Assembly: GCF_013141775.1 (NCBI RefSeq)
Contig: NZ_WHOB01000016.1
Span: forward strand, 124,001-188,000
Source of the DNA: Paenibacillus phytohabitans
GTDB taxonomy: Bacteria > Bacillota > Bacilli > Paenibacillales > Paenibacillaceae
Length of the DNA: 64,000 nt
Direction of reading: 5' to 3'
Position 1 is the first letter of the stretch. Every line of letters starts with the position of its first letter. A program made the position numbers and the translations under genes. The notes beneath the pieces were generated by a model, which worked only from the letters and a program-made list of their open reading frames with translations, did no database searches and had not been told where the DNA came from. Below, in pieces: positions 52,388 through 61,393 of the stretch.

Positions 52388-53044
52388 TTATAAAGATAAC
52401 TGCTGCATTTTCCATTTGGTATAGGCGAGGATTTCGCGTGTCTTGTACTTGAACATCGACATGACCTCAGACTCCGTAACCCCAAGCTCCGGGTTCGTGA
52501 ACTTAAGCTCACGTGCAATCTCCAGCGCACGGCGGCCATGGAAATCATGCGTAATGATAACTGCAGAAGACAAGCCCTCCTGCTGCATCACAGCCTTACT
52601 GAACAGAAGATTCTCATAGGTGCTGGTAGACTGATTCTCCAGATAGATCACATCCTCCGGAACACCGTGTGCCGCCAGATACCTCTTCATTCCTTCGGCT
52701 TCAGTATACTTGTAATCCGGATGATCCAGACCTCCGGAAACCACAAAATGGGTGAATGCTCCTGAACGATAGAGCTCAAGCGCATAATCCAGCCGCTCCT
52801 TCAGACCCGGACTGGGTTCATCCCCCCACATCGACATGCCCAGAATTACACCTGCATCCGCTTTCACCATAGGCGCGGTTGTTTCTGCACTGTTAATTCT
52901 GCTAAATGCCACAGCGCACCAGATCAGTCCAGCAACGATGAGCAGAATCAGTGCAGCCCACAACAGGCGCTTCATACGGTAGTGGCGCTTCCGGGTGACT
53001 CTGCGAATGGGAGATGATCCTCTTTGATAGACATACCATTCCAT
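52388..53044 (-). CDS. YdcF-family (DUF218) membrane protein
   Basis: 218 residues. A basic N-terminus, one membrane helix (LLWAALILLIVAGLIWCAVAF, about 27-47) and an extracytoplasmic DUF218 domain with DAGVILGMSMWG, FVVSGGLDHPD, EGMKRYLAAHGVPEDVIYLE, STSTYENLLFSK and ITHDFHGRRALEIA. Relatives (SanA, YdcF, ElyC) act in envelope or lipid-carrier metabolism. GGAGG precedes the ATG. It follows the DUF402 gene by 2 bp and is probably co-transcribed with it. Confidence 0.9.
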   Translation of the reverse strand: MEWYVYQRGSSPIRRVTRKRHYRMKRLLWAALILLIVAGLIWCAVAFSRINSAETTAPMVKADAGVILGMSMWGDEPSPGLKERLDYALELYRSGAFTHFVVSGGLDHPDYKYTEAEGMKRYLAAHGVPEDVIYLENQSTSTYENLLFSKAVMQQEGLSSAVIITHDFHGRRALEIARELKFTNPELGVTESEVMSMFKYKTREILAYTKWKMQQLSL

Positions 53045-53046
53045 TA

Positions 53047-53601
53047 TTATTTCCTCCTGAACTCTCCGTGATGAAACAATTCGGCACGGTGCTTCAGTGA
53101 AAGGGAGAAATAAGGGAAGGCATGAGCATCGATACTGCGCAGTATCGTATTCGCTGTAGACCAGGCTAAATTATAGTCACTGTCAGTTATATCATCCCGT
53201 TCCAGCGCTTCCTCCAGCTCATCCTCATCCAGCAAGAACACTTCACCGTTCCACAGCACCACAACATCCAGGTACAAATCATCAAACCAGGGAACCCCTT
53301 GATCTGTTACTCCCTGAACCTTGCAGGTGTCGATATACCATTGTACAATATTCTGCCGTTCGTCAAACATGGCCGTCACAATATAGTGGCTGTCTTTGGG
53401 AAAATACTGCAGCCATGAATACCCTTTGTCCGCAATGCGGTATGTATGCCTGCCATAGCTCTTCCACAGCGGCTCCTTCAGCCCGTAAATGGTATACAGT
53501 GTAATGTAACCGCTGAATTCCCGGGTTTCCACATAGCGGCAGGCAAAATGGCGGCGCGTAATCCGGCGCCAGTTGGCCCGGTCTCCGAATTTACGTTTCA
53601 T
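53047..53601 (-). CDS. DUF402 (YgaC/FomD-like) protein
   Basis: 184 residues from ATG 53601 (GAGGG 8 nt upstream). The DUF402 beta-barrel signature is present: KGYSWLQYFPKDSHYIVTAM, VQWYIDTCKVQGV, GVPWFDDLYLDVVVLWNGEV and DEDELEEALE. Members are nucleoside-diphosphate phosphatase or tRNA-hydrolysing enzymes; the exact substrate is not visible. The longer frame to 53718 reads through the hairpin at 53687-53743 and is rejected. Confidence 0.9.
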   Translation of the reverse strand: MKRKFGDRANWRRITRRHFACRYVETREFSGYITLYTIYGLKEPLWKSYGRHTYRIADKGYSWLQYFPKDSHYIVTAMFDERQNIVQWYIDTCKVQGVTDQGVPWFDDLYLDVVVLWNGEVFLLDEDELEEALERDDITDSDYNLAWSTANTILRSIDAHAFPYFSLSLKHRAELFHHGEFRRK

Positions 53602-53686
53602 ATGAATAACCCTCTCAGATAATGGTGCCTTCAGCTTAACACATTTCGCGTAGACACTCAAAATATCACTGTGATCCCAGTCACCA

Positions 53687-53743
53687 GAAAACCCCGGCAG
53701 CCGGGAATTCTGCAACATGCAGAGCTCCCCGGGCTGCCGGGGT
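53687..53743 (-). terminator. Terminator after the penicillin-binding protein gene
   Basis: ACCCCGGCAGCC (53691-53702) pairs with GGCTGCCGGGGT (53732-53743), and TCTGCA/TGCAGA pairs inside. On the minus strand TTTTCT follows. Confidence 0.9.
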
Positions 53744-53778
53744 CAATGTTTCCATGGATTTCATTAAACCGCTGCTAT

Positions 53779-56418
53779 CTACTGCGTAGTATTAACGCCT
53801 TCTACAAAACCGGCATTCGGATCGCCGCCCGGATCTGTAGCGGGATCCGTTACAGGTTCGCCAGTAGTCGCGGTTGCTTCCGGAGCCGGCGTAGGCAGCG
53901 GTGTGCTTTGCACGGGCGGCGGTGTTATTTCAGGCGGAGGTGTTACTGTTCCGCCGTTATTGCCGCTCCCTCCATTGCCGTTACCGTTACCGTTACCATT
54001 TCCGTTACCATTGCCGTTACCATTGCCATTACCGTTCCCGTTGTTGCCGGAGCCGTCATCACCCGGAATACCGCCGTTTCCGGAGTTGCCGCCGTTGCCA
54101 GTGTCATCCGTAGGCAGGTTCGGATCGAGTGTCGGTTCAGGTTCCGGCGTTTGCAGTTCATCCTGCACGGATACCGTTACGATATCCGAAGGCTCACTTT
54201 CCACATCAAGCTCCGGATAATAAGCTGTTACATAATATTCATAAGACAGTCCCGGCATCGCACTTATATCCCCGACACTGCCAGTGCTCGTGTTAAGGAG
54301 CTGAGTAAAATCTGCTTCTGAGGTTTCCCGGCGGTATATGCGGTAGTCCACCCCTGCAGCTTCAACCGGATTCCAGCTCAGGTTGACCGTCATGGTCGAG
54401 GCATCATAAGCCGCCTGCAGACCGGTTACAACCGGAGTCGCCTCAGGTGTCGGTGTGGCTTCAACCTCTGCCGAGCCTTTGGGAACCGGGAACGATTTGG
54501 CAGGAACGCCTTCCAGCGCTTCCTCCATGACCTTGCCCCAGAATGCTGCCGCGAGCGGACTGCTGTTCTTGAGCAGATGTTTCTTGCTCGGCTTGTCATA
54601 GCCCATCCAGACGGCGGCTGTCCATTCCGGTGTATAACCGACGAACCAGACATCGCGGTTAGAGCTGATTCCTTCGTAGCCGCTCTGGGTGGTTCCTGTC
54701 TTACCGGCTACCGGACGGTTAATTCTGGCTTTTTTACCCGTGCCATCCTGTACGACCTTCTGCATCATCTCAGTCATCTGATAAGCCGTGTCCTCGCTCA
54801 TCACCCGTTCTGCGGTGGTATTGGCCTTATAGACCGTCTTGTCATCGCTGTCGGCAATCGACTTAATGGAGTAGGCATCCCGCAGCTCTCCGCCATTGGC
54901 AAATGCGCTGTAGGCCTGGGCCATCTCCAGTGTATTGGTCCCTTCACTCATTCCGCCGAGGGCAAGCGACAAGTTCTTGTCTTCATCCTTCAGATTGATG
55001 CCAAGCTTCTTGGCGAACTGGAAGCCGGTGTTCACACCGATCTCATTCAGCAGCCATACCGCCGGAATATTCTCTGATTTCGTTAAGGCATCCGCCATGC
55101 TGATCGTTGTCGAATAGCCATGCAGATTGTTCGGGCAATATTTGCCGAAGCACTGCTTCTCATTGCTCAGCCTCGAATCATTCGTGAATTTACCGGATTC
55201 CAGCGCCGGTGCGTAGGCAACCAGCGGTTTGAACGCTGAACCCGGGGAACGCCGGCTGCCGTCAACGCGGCTGTAGCCTTTTTTCTCATAATTGCGTCCG
55301 CCCATCAGCGCCACAATACTGCCGTTCTCCTGGTTGATGATCGTCATCGAACCCTGTACCAGCTCATCGTCCACGCTTTTCTCGAAATTATCACTGTCGG
55401 CAAAAGCATCCTCAATGGTCTCCTGGGCATGCTTATCCATCGTTGTATAGATTTTGTAACCGCCAATATTCAGATCATCTTCCGTTAGACCGAATTTATC
55501 CTCAGCCTCGTCGATAGCATAATCAATGAATGCCTGGTAACGCTGCTTGCTGCTCTCAGGAGGCGTATAGTTATAGTCAACAGCCTTAGCCTCATCCATC
55601 TGTTCCTTTGTGATCGCCTTCTGATCATACATAAGCTGGAGCACAACCGCGCGGCGTTCCTTGGACAGCTCCGGATTACGCAGCGGATTATAGCGGGAAG
55701 GCCCCTTCGGCATGGCAGCCAGTGTAGCGATTTGCCACAGCTCCAGCTCGTTCAAATTACTCTCACCGAAATAACGGATAGAGGCGGCCTTGATGCCGTA
55801 AATGGTTCCCCCGAAAGGTATCCGGTTCAAATACATCGTGATGATTTCTTCTTTGGTATGCTTATTCTCCAGCGCAACAGCAATCGAAACCTCTGTCGCT
55901 TTGCGGAAGAAGGTTTTATCCCGGGTCAGGAAGATATTCTTCGCGAGCTGCTGGGTGATGGTGCTTCCGCCTTCAACCATGCTGCGTGCCGCAATATCCT
56001 TCACCGCCGCCCGTCCGATGGACCAGAAATCCACACCTTTGTGATCGAAGAACCTTTTATCCTCGGTAGCTACAAAAGCGGTGATCAGCAGCTTGGGAAG
56101 ATCCTCGTATTCCACCGGATCACTTTTCTCCAGGGCGAGCTCTCCGATCAGATTCGCATTCCGGTCAAAAATCTGCGTCGGCGGATTCACCGTCAATTTA
56201 CCCTGGTTCTCCTCCAGCAGCTTCTGCCCGTTCAGCATAATGAACAAATAGCCGCCCAGCGCACAAAAAATCGCCAGTGCCGTTGCAAAAAACAAACTCC
56301 ATAATACACGTTTCTTAGTTAGAAATTTCTTCTTTTTCTTTGGTTTCCCTTTGGAATTCGGCGTACTGCTACCTCTGTTTCTATTGCCGCCATTCCTGGT
56401 TAGTTGGTCTCTGGACAT
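53779..56418 (-). CDS. Class A penicillin-binding protein (PBP1A type) with FN3 and Gly-Asn tail
   Basis: 879 residues from ATG 56418 (GGAGG 5 nt upstream); the frame to 56451 lacks support. A basic N-terminus and one membrane helix are followed by the glycosyltransferase domain (VATEDKRFFDHKGVD, GGSTITQQLAKN). The transpeptidase has SPGSAFKP (SxxK), KSENIPA (SxN) and AGKTGTTQ (KTG). After it comes a fibronectin-III domain (GLQAAYDASTMTVNLSW onward) and a tail of Gly-Asn repeats, Pro/Thr and Asp/Pro segments. It polymerises and crosslinks peptidoglycan; the tail probably spans or binds the wall. Confidence 0.95.
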   Translation of the reverse strand: MSRDQLTRNGGNRNRGSSTPNSKGKPKKKKKFLTKKRVLWSLFFATALAIFCALGGYLFIMLNGQKLLEENQGKLTVNPPTQIFDRNANLIGELALEKSDPVEYEDLPKLLITAFVATEDKRFFDHKGVDFWSIGRAAVKDIAARSMVEGGSTITQQLAKNIFLTRDKTFFRKATEVSIAVALENKHTKEEIITMYLNRIPFGGTIYGIKAASIRYFGESNLNELELWQIATLAAMPKGPSRYNPLRNPELSKERRAVVLQLMYDQKAITKEQMDEAKAVDYNYTPPESSKQRYQAFIDYAIDEAEDKFGLTEDDLNIGGYKIYTTMDKHAQETIEDAFADSDNFEKSVDDELVQGSMTIINQENGSIVALMGGRNYEKKGYSRVDGSRRSPGSAFKPLVAYAPALESGKFTNDSRLSNEKQCFGKYCPNNLHGYSTTISMADALTKSENIPAVWLLNEIGVNTGFQFAKKLGINLKDEDKNLSLALGGMSEGTNTLEMAQAYSAFANGGELRDAYSIKSIADSDDKTVYKANTTAERVMSEDTAYQMTEMMQKVVQDGTGKKARINRPVAGKTGTTQSGYEGISSNRDVWFVGYTPEWTAAVWMGYDKPSKKHLLKNSSPLAAAFWGKVMEEALEGVPAKSFPVPKGSAEVEATPTPEATPVVTGLQAAYDASTMTVNLSWNPVEAAGVDYRIYRRETSEADFTQLLNTSTGSVGDISAMPGLSYEYYVTAYYPELDVESEPSDIVTVSVQDELQTPEPEPTLDPNLPTDDTGNGGNSGNGGIPGDDGSGNNGNGNGNGNGNGNGNGNGNGNGNGGSGNNGGTVTPPPEITPPPVQSTPLPTPAPEATATTGEPVTDPATDPGGDPNAGFVEGVNTTQ
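53974..54046 (-). repeat. Hexanucleotide tandem repeat coding for (Gly-Asn)n
   Basis: Roughly a dozen GGT/GGC-AAC/AAT units in a row encode Gly-Asn dipeptides near the PBP C-terminus. Each unit is 6 bp, so gain or loss of units keeps the frame and only changes tail length. Confidence 0.9.
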
Positions 56419-56468
56419 GTTGCCTCCTGACTCCCTTAGCGGAAAAATCATGAATTATGGTCACGAAT

Positions 56469-56496
56469 GAAAAGAACAACCTTCACAGGTTGCTCT
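56469..56496 (-). terminator. Terminator after hfq
   Basis: On the minus strand AGAGCAACCT (+ 56496-56487) pairs with AGGTTGTTCT (+ 56482-56473) around GTGA, one mismatch, followed by TTTTC. Confidence 0.75.
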
Positions 56497-56557
56497 CTCG
56501 CACTCTCTATTCAAACGATTGATAAACAAAAAGGTTTCGCTTCAAGGCTGTAAAATC

Positions 56558-56797
56558 TTAAATCTCGTTATTATTGTCCTGCATCAGCGATACGCTGCGC
56601 TGTGGTGTAAACGTGGAAATCGCATGCTTGTACACCATCTGCTGGCGCCCGTCGCTGTCGATGACAATCGTAAAGTTGTCGAAGGCTTTGATAATTCCCC
56701 GGATTTGGAAACCGTTAGTCAAATATACTGTAGCAGGGATATTCTCTTTGCGCAGCTGGTTCAAGAACGTATCTTGGATGTTAATGGACTTGTTCAT
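56558..56797 (-). CDS. hfq: Hfq RNA chaperone
   Basis: 79 residues. Sm1 motif [20 protein letters not shown] and [20 protein letters not shown]; Sm2 YKHAISTF. It forms a hexameric ring that binds U- and A-rich RNA ends. ATG 56797 has GGGGGT 7 nt upstream and gives the family N-terminus; the frame extends to 56848 without support. An extended -10 promoter lies at 56869-56874. Position after miaA matches many bacteria, but here about 590 bp and a terminator separate them. Confidence 0.96.
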   Translation of the reverse strand: MNKSINIQDTFLNQLRKENIPATVYLTNGFQIRGIIKAFDNFTIVIDSDGRQQMVYKHAISTFTPQRSVSLMQDNNNEI

Positions 56798-56868
56798 ATG
56801 ACGTACCCCCAATGGTTCAATTAGATTGTTCGTAAGTATATTCAACACCTTAGAGAAACTTTCCTGCT

Positions 56869-56874
56869 ATTATA
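56869..56874 (-). promoter_or_regulatory. hfq promoter, extended -10
   Basis: On the minus strand TGGTATAAT ends at 56869, an extended -10 (TGn plus perfect TATAAT). The -35 is poor (TTGCTG at 18 nt). The leader would be about 65 nt. Confidence 0.6.
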
Positions 56875-57071
56875 CCATGTATTCTGCAAGCACAGCAATG
56901 TAATAAAACAGGCTGAGATATGGTATGTAAAACGTTAACACATGGATGAAATCAGCTCATTTATAAAACCCTTTGAAAGTTAATAAAAGATAAACCCTGA
57001 TTTTTCAGTTGTTTTTTCTCCCAATCCCCTTTAGTTGAAATGGTTATATTTATGGTTCCCTCCACTACATA

Positions 57072-57224
57072 TTAAATCTTCGGAGCCCTTCCGGTCAATC
57101 TCCATAGCTCCAGCATCGGCTGCGGCCCCGCTTCAACAGGTATATCCGGCACAACAATATCCTCTAATTCAGCAGTGGCGCGTGGAGCTTCCGCATAGTC
57201 ACTCTGCGCAGCTGCTCTGTTCAC
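57072..57224 (-). pseudogene. Short ORF, apparently frameshifted near its start
   Basis: A 50-codon minus-strand frame from GTG 57224 reads VNRAAAQSDYAEAPRATAEL, continues EDIVVPDIPVEAGPQPMLEL and ends WRLTGRAPKI; it looks coding. GTG has no well-spaced binding site. Just upstream, GGGGGA is correctly placed for an ATG in another frame that reads MLKE and stops. One extra A in the AAAA run would join MLK to RVNRAA. So this is either a pseudogene, a frameshift or a base-call error. Not recognised. Confidence 0.4.
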
Positions 57225-57289
57225 TCTTTTAACATTTGGGTCCCCCGGTTATCAGTAGATTAGGCAAAAAGAGGCAAGAATCGGGATGT

Positions 57290-57333
57290 AAAAAGATGCT
57301 TCCGGTAAAGCGCGAATACGCTTTGGAAGCATC
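57290..57333 (-). terminator. Terminator after miaA
   Basis: On the minus strand GATGCTTCC (+ 57333-57325) pairs with GGAAGCATC (+ 57303-57295), with AAAGCG/CGCTTT inside, then T5. Confidence 0.9.
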
Positions 57334-57385
57334 CTACAATGTTCGTGCAGCAACGAATGGATTCAATGGAGTATAACCTCAAAGG

Positions 57386-58342
57386 TCATATTGAATTTGC
57401 AAAGGTTTGCGCAATTTTATGCTGAATTATTGCGAAAATCTCATTATAGTCCGGACTCTCCTCCACATCGATCCATTGAATTTCTTTCATGTGGCGAAAC
57501 CAGGATAACTGTCTTTTGGCAAAACGGCGGGTATCGCGCTTCAGCAGGATCACAGCTTCCTCAAGCGTTGACTCTCCCTCCAGATAGGCGGCGATCTCTT
57601 TGTAGCCCAGTCCCTGCATAGATACAAGGCTTCTGCTGTAGCCGCGCTCAAGCAGTCCCTGAACTTCAGCGACAAGTCCTTCCGCCAGCATCTGATCAAT
57701 CCGTTCTTCAATACGTTTATATAGTTTTTTACGGTCCATAGTCAGCCCTATGAGGCACAACTCATAAGGGGACTCCTTCTTTTGCCCTGAAAGAGAGTCG
57801 GACAGCGGAATGTTAGTCTGATGATAGATTTCCAGCGCGCGGATAATTCTTCTCCGGTCATTGGGATGCAGCCGCTCCGCACTGGCCGGATCTACCGCCG
57901 CCAGCCGGGCATGTAGCGCTTCCGCCCCATGCTCTTCAGCGTAAGCATCCTGCTCGCTGCGGAAGGCCTCATCCGCCACCGCCTCAGAGAAGCGGAATCC
58001 GTAGCACAGGGACTCAATATACAGTCCCGTCCCGCCAACAATAAAAGGCAGCCTGCCCCTGCTGCTGATCTCTTCGATCAGCCGGGTGCCCTGCTCCTGA
58101 AATTCTGCGGTGGAATAGGCATCAAGCGGATCATGAATATCAATCAGATGATGGGGAATCCCCTTCATCTCAGCTTCGGTGATCTTCGCCGTGCCGATAT
58201 CCATACCACGGTAGACCTGCATGGAATCCCCGGATATGATCTCGGCGCCGAAGGCTCCGGCCAGCTCCAGACTCAGCCTGGTCTTCCCTACGGCGGTCGG
58301 ACCGAGCAGCACGAGTACCTTGCGTTTAGTCTCTGTTGTCAA
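57386..58342 (-). CDS. miaA: tRNA dimethylallyltransferase
   Basis: 318 residues. P-loop LLGPTAVGKTRLS, ISGDSMQVYRGMDIGTAKI, HHLIDIHDP, IVGGTGLYIESLCYG and the C-terminal KRDTRRFAKRQLSWFRH. It adds the isopentenyl group to A37 of tRNAs reading UNN codons. The start is TTG 58342 with GGGGTG 7 nt upstream; it overlaps the RsmJ-like gene by 17 nt, which suggests coupled translation. Confidence 0.96.
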   Translation of the reverse strand: MTTETKRKVLVLLGPTAVGKTRLSLELAGAFGAEIISGDSMQVYRGMDIGTAKITEAEMKGIPHHLIDIHDPLDAYSTAEFQEQGTRLIEEISSRGRLPFIVGGTGLYIESLCYGFRFSEAVADEAFRSEQDAYAEEHGAEALHARLAAVDPASAERLHPNDRRRIIRALEIYHQTNIPLSDSLSGQKKESPYELCLIGLTMDRKKLYKRIEERIDQMLAEGLVAEVQGLLERGYSRSLVSMQGLGYKEIAAYLEGESTLEEAVILLKRDTRRFAKRQLSWFRHMKEIQWIDVEESPDYNEIFAIIQHKIAQTFANSI

Positions 58343-59111
58343 TGGTGATCACCCCGTACGATGTTTTGGCGCTTGCTCTCAGCAGCTCCGTGAAGCCCAG
58401 GCGGGCAAACTCCCCGCTCAGCGCCTTCTCTTTCAGCACAACGGTCTTGCGTGCAACTCTGACCGCCTCAGCCACGCTCTCCGCCGACAACGCGGCGGGA
58501 TTAGCGAACTTACGCAGCGGTGAGATCGCCGCTGAATCCGTCAGCGGTACCCGGAACATGGGGTCGAAATATACAATATCGACACTGTTGTCCGGCTGAG
58601 CCTTCAAATACTCCAGATGGTCACCCCGCTGGACATTAATGCGGCGCAAGGCTTCATTCACCTTAATCTGGCCTGAAACATATTGGCTCATCCCTTCCAG
58701 CAGCAGCGCGTACAGCGGCAGGGAGCTCTCCAGCGCCGTAACCCGGGAATGCTCACCTCCGGTGACGGCAAACAGCAGCGAGTCTCCCCCGAGACCCGCC
58801 GTACAATCCAGCACACTGTCGCCGGGCAGCATGCCCGCTGCATCAATCAGGGGGTCTGATTCGCCTCTAATGATCCGTTTCGCACGGACAAACCCCATGC
58901 TGGGATGGAATTCCATAGGCGGCATCTCCGGCGTAATCAGCCGGACCGCCTCCTGCAGAACAACCAGAATCTGCTCGTCCCCATATTGATCCACAAGCTT
59001 CGCCATGGATAACTTGGCACGGGGCGCATAGAGACAGCCGGTGCGCTCAGCCAGAGTCCTGGCCCGGTCTACAATTTCCGGTATCGGGTTAAAGCCCGTG
59101 GTTATAATCAT
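58326..59111 (-). CDS. RsmJ-like class I methyltransferase
   Basis: 261 residues. SAM motif I is VLDCTAGLGGDSLLFA and motif IV is IVYFDPMF, the combination seen in RsmJ, which methylates G1516 N2 of 16S rRNA. The N-terminal ~90 residues (FNPIPEIVDRARTLAERTGC onward) are a variant of that family. The substrate is inferred. GGAGG precedes the ATG. It lies 42 bp after mutL and overlaps miaA, so mutS-mutL-(this)-miaA is probably one transcript. Confidence 0.85.
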   Translation of the reverse strand: MIITTGFNPIPEIVDRARTLAERTGCLYAPRAKLSMAKLVDQYGDEQILVVLQEAVRLITPEMPPMEFHPSMGFVRAKRIIRGESDPLIDAAGMLPGDSVLDCTAGLGGDSLLFAVTGGEHSRVTALESSLPLYALLLEGMSQYVSGQIKVNEALRRINVQRGDHLEYLKAQPDNSVDIVYFDPMFRVPLTDSAAISPLRKFANPAALSAESVAEAVRVARKTVVLKEKALSGEFARLGFTELLRASAKTSYGVITIDNRD

Positions 59112-59153
59112 GTTGCCTCCGATCTTGCACTCTTCAAATGTACAGTACTGCCA

Positions 59154-61286
59154 CTACATCACGCGCTTAAACAGCTTCTCCAGATCATAGGAAGAAAAGG
59201 AGACGACTATCGGCCGTCCATGCGGGCAGGTATAAGGCTGGCGGCAGGCTGCAAGCCGGGAGAGCAGCGATTCCACTTCCAGCTCCGTGAGCTTCTGGTT
59301 AGCCTTGATCGAGGCTTTGCAGGAGCAGAGAATAGAGGATTTCTCGCGCAGCTTGGCGAGGTCAATAGACCGTTCGCTCAGCACCCACTCCGCCATCTCC
59401 TCGATGACCGCCTTCTCGTCACCTTCCGGGAACCAGTACGGCAAGGAACGGACCAGGAAAGTCTGTCCGCCGAAATGCTCAAGAAATACTCCCGCCTGCT
59501 GGAACCAGTGCAGCCGTTCGCTGAGCTGTCTGCTCTCCGAAGGCGTGAATTCCAGTGTGATCGGCAGCAGCAGCTCCTGCGATGCGTCTTCCGGCTTGCC
59601 GAATTTCTCATAGTAAAATTCATAATTCACCCGTTCATGCGCAGCGTGCTGGTCGATCAGATACAGCCCGCTGTCATTCTGGGCGATAATATACGTTCCG
59701 TGATGCTGGCCGATATAATTCAGCTCGGGAAATTGCGGGAGTCCTGTGTCTTCGCTTCCGGCAGGAGCAACCGCAGGGGCGTATAACTCCTCTGCGGTTG
59801 GCATTTGTCCCCGTTCAGCCGCAGCTGCCTGCGGGCGGTAGCTGTCGCGCGGACGGGATGACGGCTGTGCTGGGGTCCCGTTCCCGTACGGTGCAGGCGG
59901 CATGGAACCGCCGCCGTATGCTGCAGCCGTCTCCCTGGTCTGAGACTGCGGCGGCAGAGAATTGCCGCCGCTTGGATAGCGCTGCGGAGCCCCGGCAGCG
60001 GCCCCACCGCCGAACAGCGGAGCACTGCTGCCGGTTAGCGGAGCTGCGCCGCCGGGGAACTGAGCAGCACTGTTCCCTCCCGGGCGCGGCTGGCTGCTGC
60101 CTCCCTGCAGAGCATCAGCATCAGCAGGCAGTCCTTGGCCGGGACCGCGGCCAGCGGAAGCATCCGCAGGGTTAGCTGGCTCAGCACCTTGCTGCGGAGC
60201 TCCCGGAACCGCCCCTTTGGAAAAGGCAAACTGCTCCTGAATGAAGGAGCTGCTATTCTTTCCCCCGATAAGTTCCTTGGTTGGACGTGGTATCAGACTC
60301 TGTCCCATGAGCAGGCTGCGGATCTGCTGCTCCACGAATGCATACAGCTCGGTCTCCTTGCTGAAACGGACCTCCAGCTTAGCCGGATGCACGTTGACAT
60401 CGACCAGTGACGGATGCATGTCGAGCTGCAGCACCAGCAGCGGATAACGGTTAATCGGCAGCAGCGTATGATACGCACGCATGATCGCGGCATTCAGTCC
60501 GTTGCTGCGGATATAGCGTCCGCCGACAATCGTCGTTATGGCATTACGGTTCGAACGCGTCCATTCCGGACGGCTGATATAACCGGAGATCTTATAATCC
60601 GGGTCCTCAGCCGCGACCGGCAGCATCGCCTTGGCGGCGGAGGTGCCGTATACGGCGGCAATAACCTGTAACAGATCGCCGTTGCCCAGCGTATGCAGCA
60701 GCTGATTGCTGTTATGCTGCAAGGTGAATGAGATATCCGGATGTGCCAGCGCCATGCGGTACATCGCATCCGAAATATGGCCTAGCTCCGTCTGGATGCT
60801 CTTCATATACTTCAGCCGTGCCGGGGTATTATAGAACAATTCCCGTACGGCGAGATCACTTCCCCGGCCGGAAGGCGCATCCTCACTCAGGATCAGCTTC
60901 CCGCCCTCAATCTCCAGCAGCCGTCCCTTCCCGTCATCACCGCTGGCAGTCAGCAGGGTTAGCTTCGATACCGCCGCGATACTCGGCAGTGCTTCCCCCC
61001 GGAACCCGAGGCTGGTGATCAGGAACAGATCACGGCCGTTGGCGATTTTGCTCGTTGCATGGCGGTAAAAGGCCGTCTCGCAATCCTCCGGCTCTATGCC
61101 GGAGCCATTATCCTTGACGCGGATGCTCTGCAGTCCGCCCTCTTCCACAGAGACTTCGATACGTGTGCTTCCCGCATCAATCGCGTTCTCTACAAGCTCT
61201 TTCACAACAGATGCAGGACGCTCCACTACCTCTCCGGCAGCAATCTGGTTGGCAATATGCTCGTCCAGCACATGAATCTTGGCCAT
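59154..61286 (-). CDS. mutL: DNA mismatch repair protein MutL
   Basis: 710 residues. GHKL ATPase: NQIAAGEVVERPASVVKELV, DNGSGIEPEDC, TSLGFRGEALPSIAAVS. After ~340 residues comes a long Pro/Gly/Ala/Gln-rich linker (about 350-490). The C-terminal domain has the endonuclease motif DQHAAHERVNYE and CKASIKAN and CPHGRP metal-site motifs, so it should nick DNA itself. It links MutS mismatch recognition to strand removal. GGGGTGA precedes the ATG. Confidence 0.97.
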   Translation of the reverse strand: MAKIHVLDEHIANQIAAGEVVERPASVVKELVENAIDAGSTRIEVSVEEGGLQSIRVKDNGSGIEPEDCETAFYRHATSKIANGRDLFLITSLGFRGEALPSIAAVSKLTLLTASGDDGKGRLLEIEGGKLILSEDAPSGRGSDLAVRELFYNTPARLKYMKSIQTELGHISDAMYRMALAHPDISFTLQHNSNQLLHTLGNGDLLQVIAAVYGTSAAKAMLPVAAEDPDYKISGYISRPEWTRSNRNAITTIVGGRYIRSNGLNAAIMRAYHTLLPINRYPLLVLQLDMHPSLVDVNVHPAKLEVRFSKETELYAFVEQQIRSLLMGQSLIPRPTKELIGGKNSSSFIQEQFAFSKGAVPGAPQQGAEPANPADASAGRGPGQGLPADADALQGGSSQPRPGGNSAAQFPGGAAPLTGSSAPLFGGGAAAGAPQRYPSGGNSLPPQSQTRETAAAYGGGSMPPAPYGNGTPAQPSSRPRDSYRPQAAAAERGQMPTAEELYAPAVAPAGSEDTGLPQFPELNYIGQHHGTYIIAQNDSGLYLIDQHAAHERVNYEFYYEKFGKPEDASQELLLPITLEFTPSESRQLSERLHWFQQAGVFLEHFGGQTFLVRSLPYWFPEGDEKAVIEEMAEWVLSERSIDLAKLREKSSILCSCKASIKANQKLTELEVESLLSRLAACRQPYTCPHGRPIVVSFSSYDLEKLFKRVM

Positions 61287-61393
61287 ATTCGTTCACCCCG
61301 CAATTTATAAATAATGTAGCTGCAAACTCATATTGATGTCTGAATAAGCCCGGCAAAATCTTAATTAGCCCACTCGCTTATATACTCTCAGGC

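Larger units (their letters stand above)
56875..57385. other. miaA-hfq intergenic region
   Basis: About 510 bases. From the miaA side it holds a copy of the dispersed repeat word (TACAATGTTCGTGCAG, 57335-57350), the miaA terminator (57290-57333), a short apparently frameshifted ORF (57072-57224) and then A+T-rich sequence leading to the hfq promoter. Confidence 0.6.

Noticed and set aside
53974..54046. Tandem repeat as a possible CRISPR array
   Set aside because: Units are 6 bp without spacers and lie inside a coding frame; it encodes Gly-Asn repeats.
57035..57232. 65-codon plus-strand frame
   Set aside because: It is antisense to the short coding-like frame at 57072-57224 and has no start signal.
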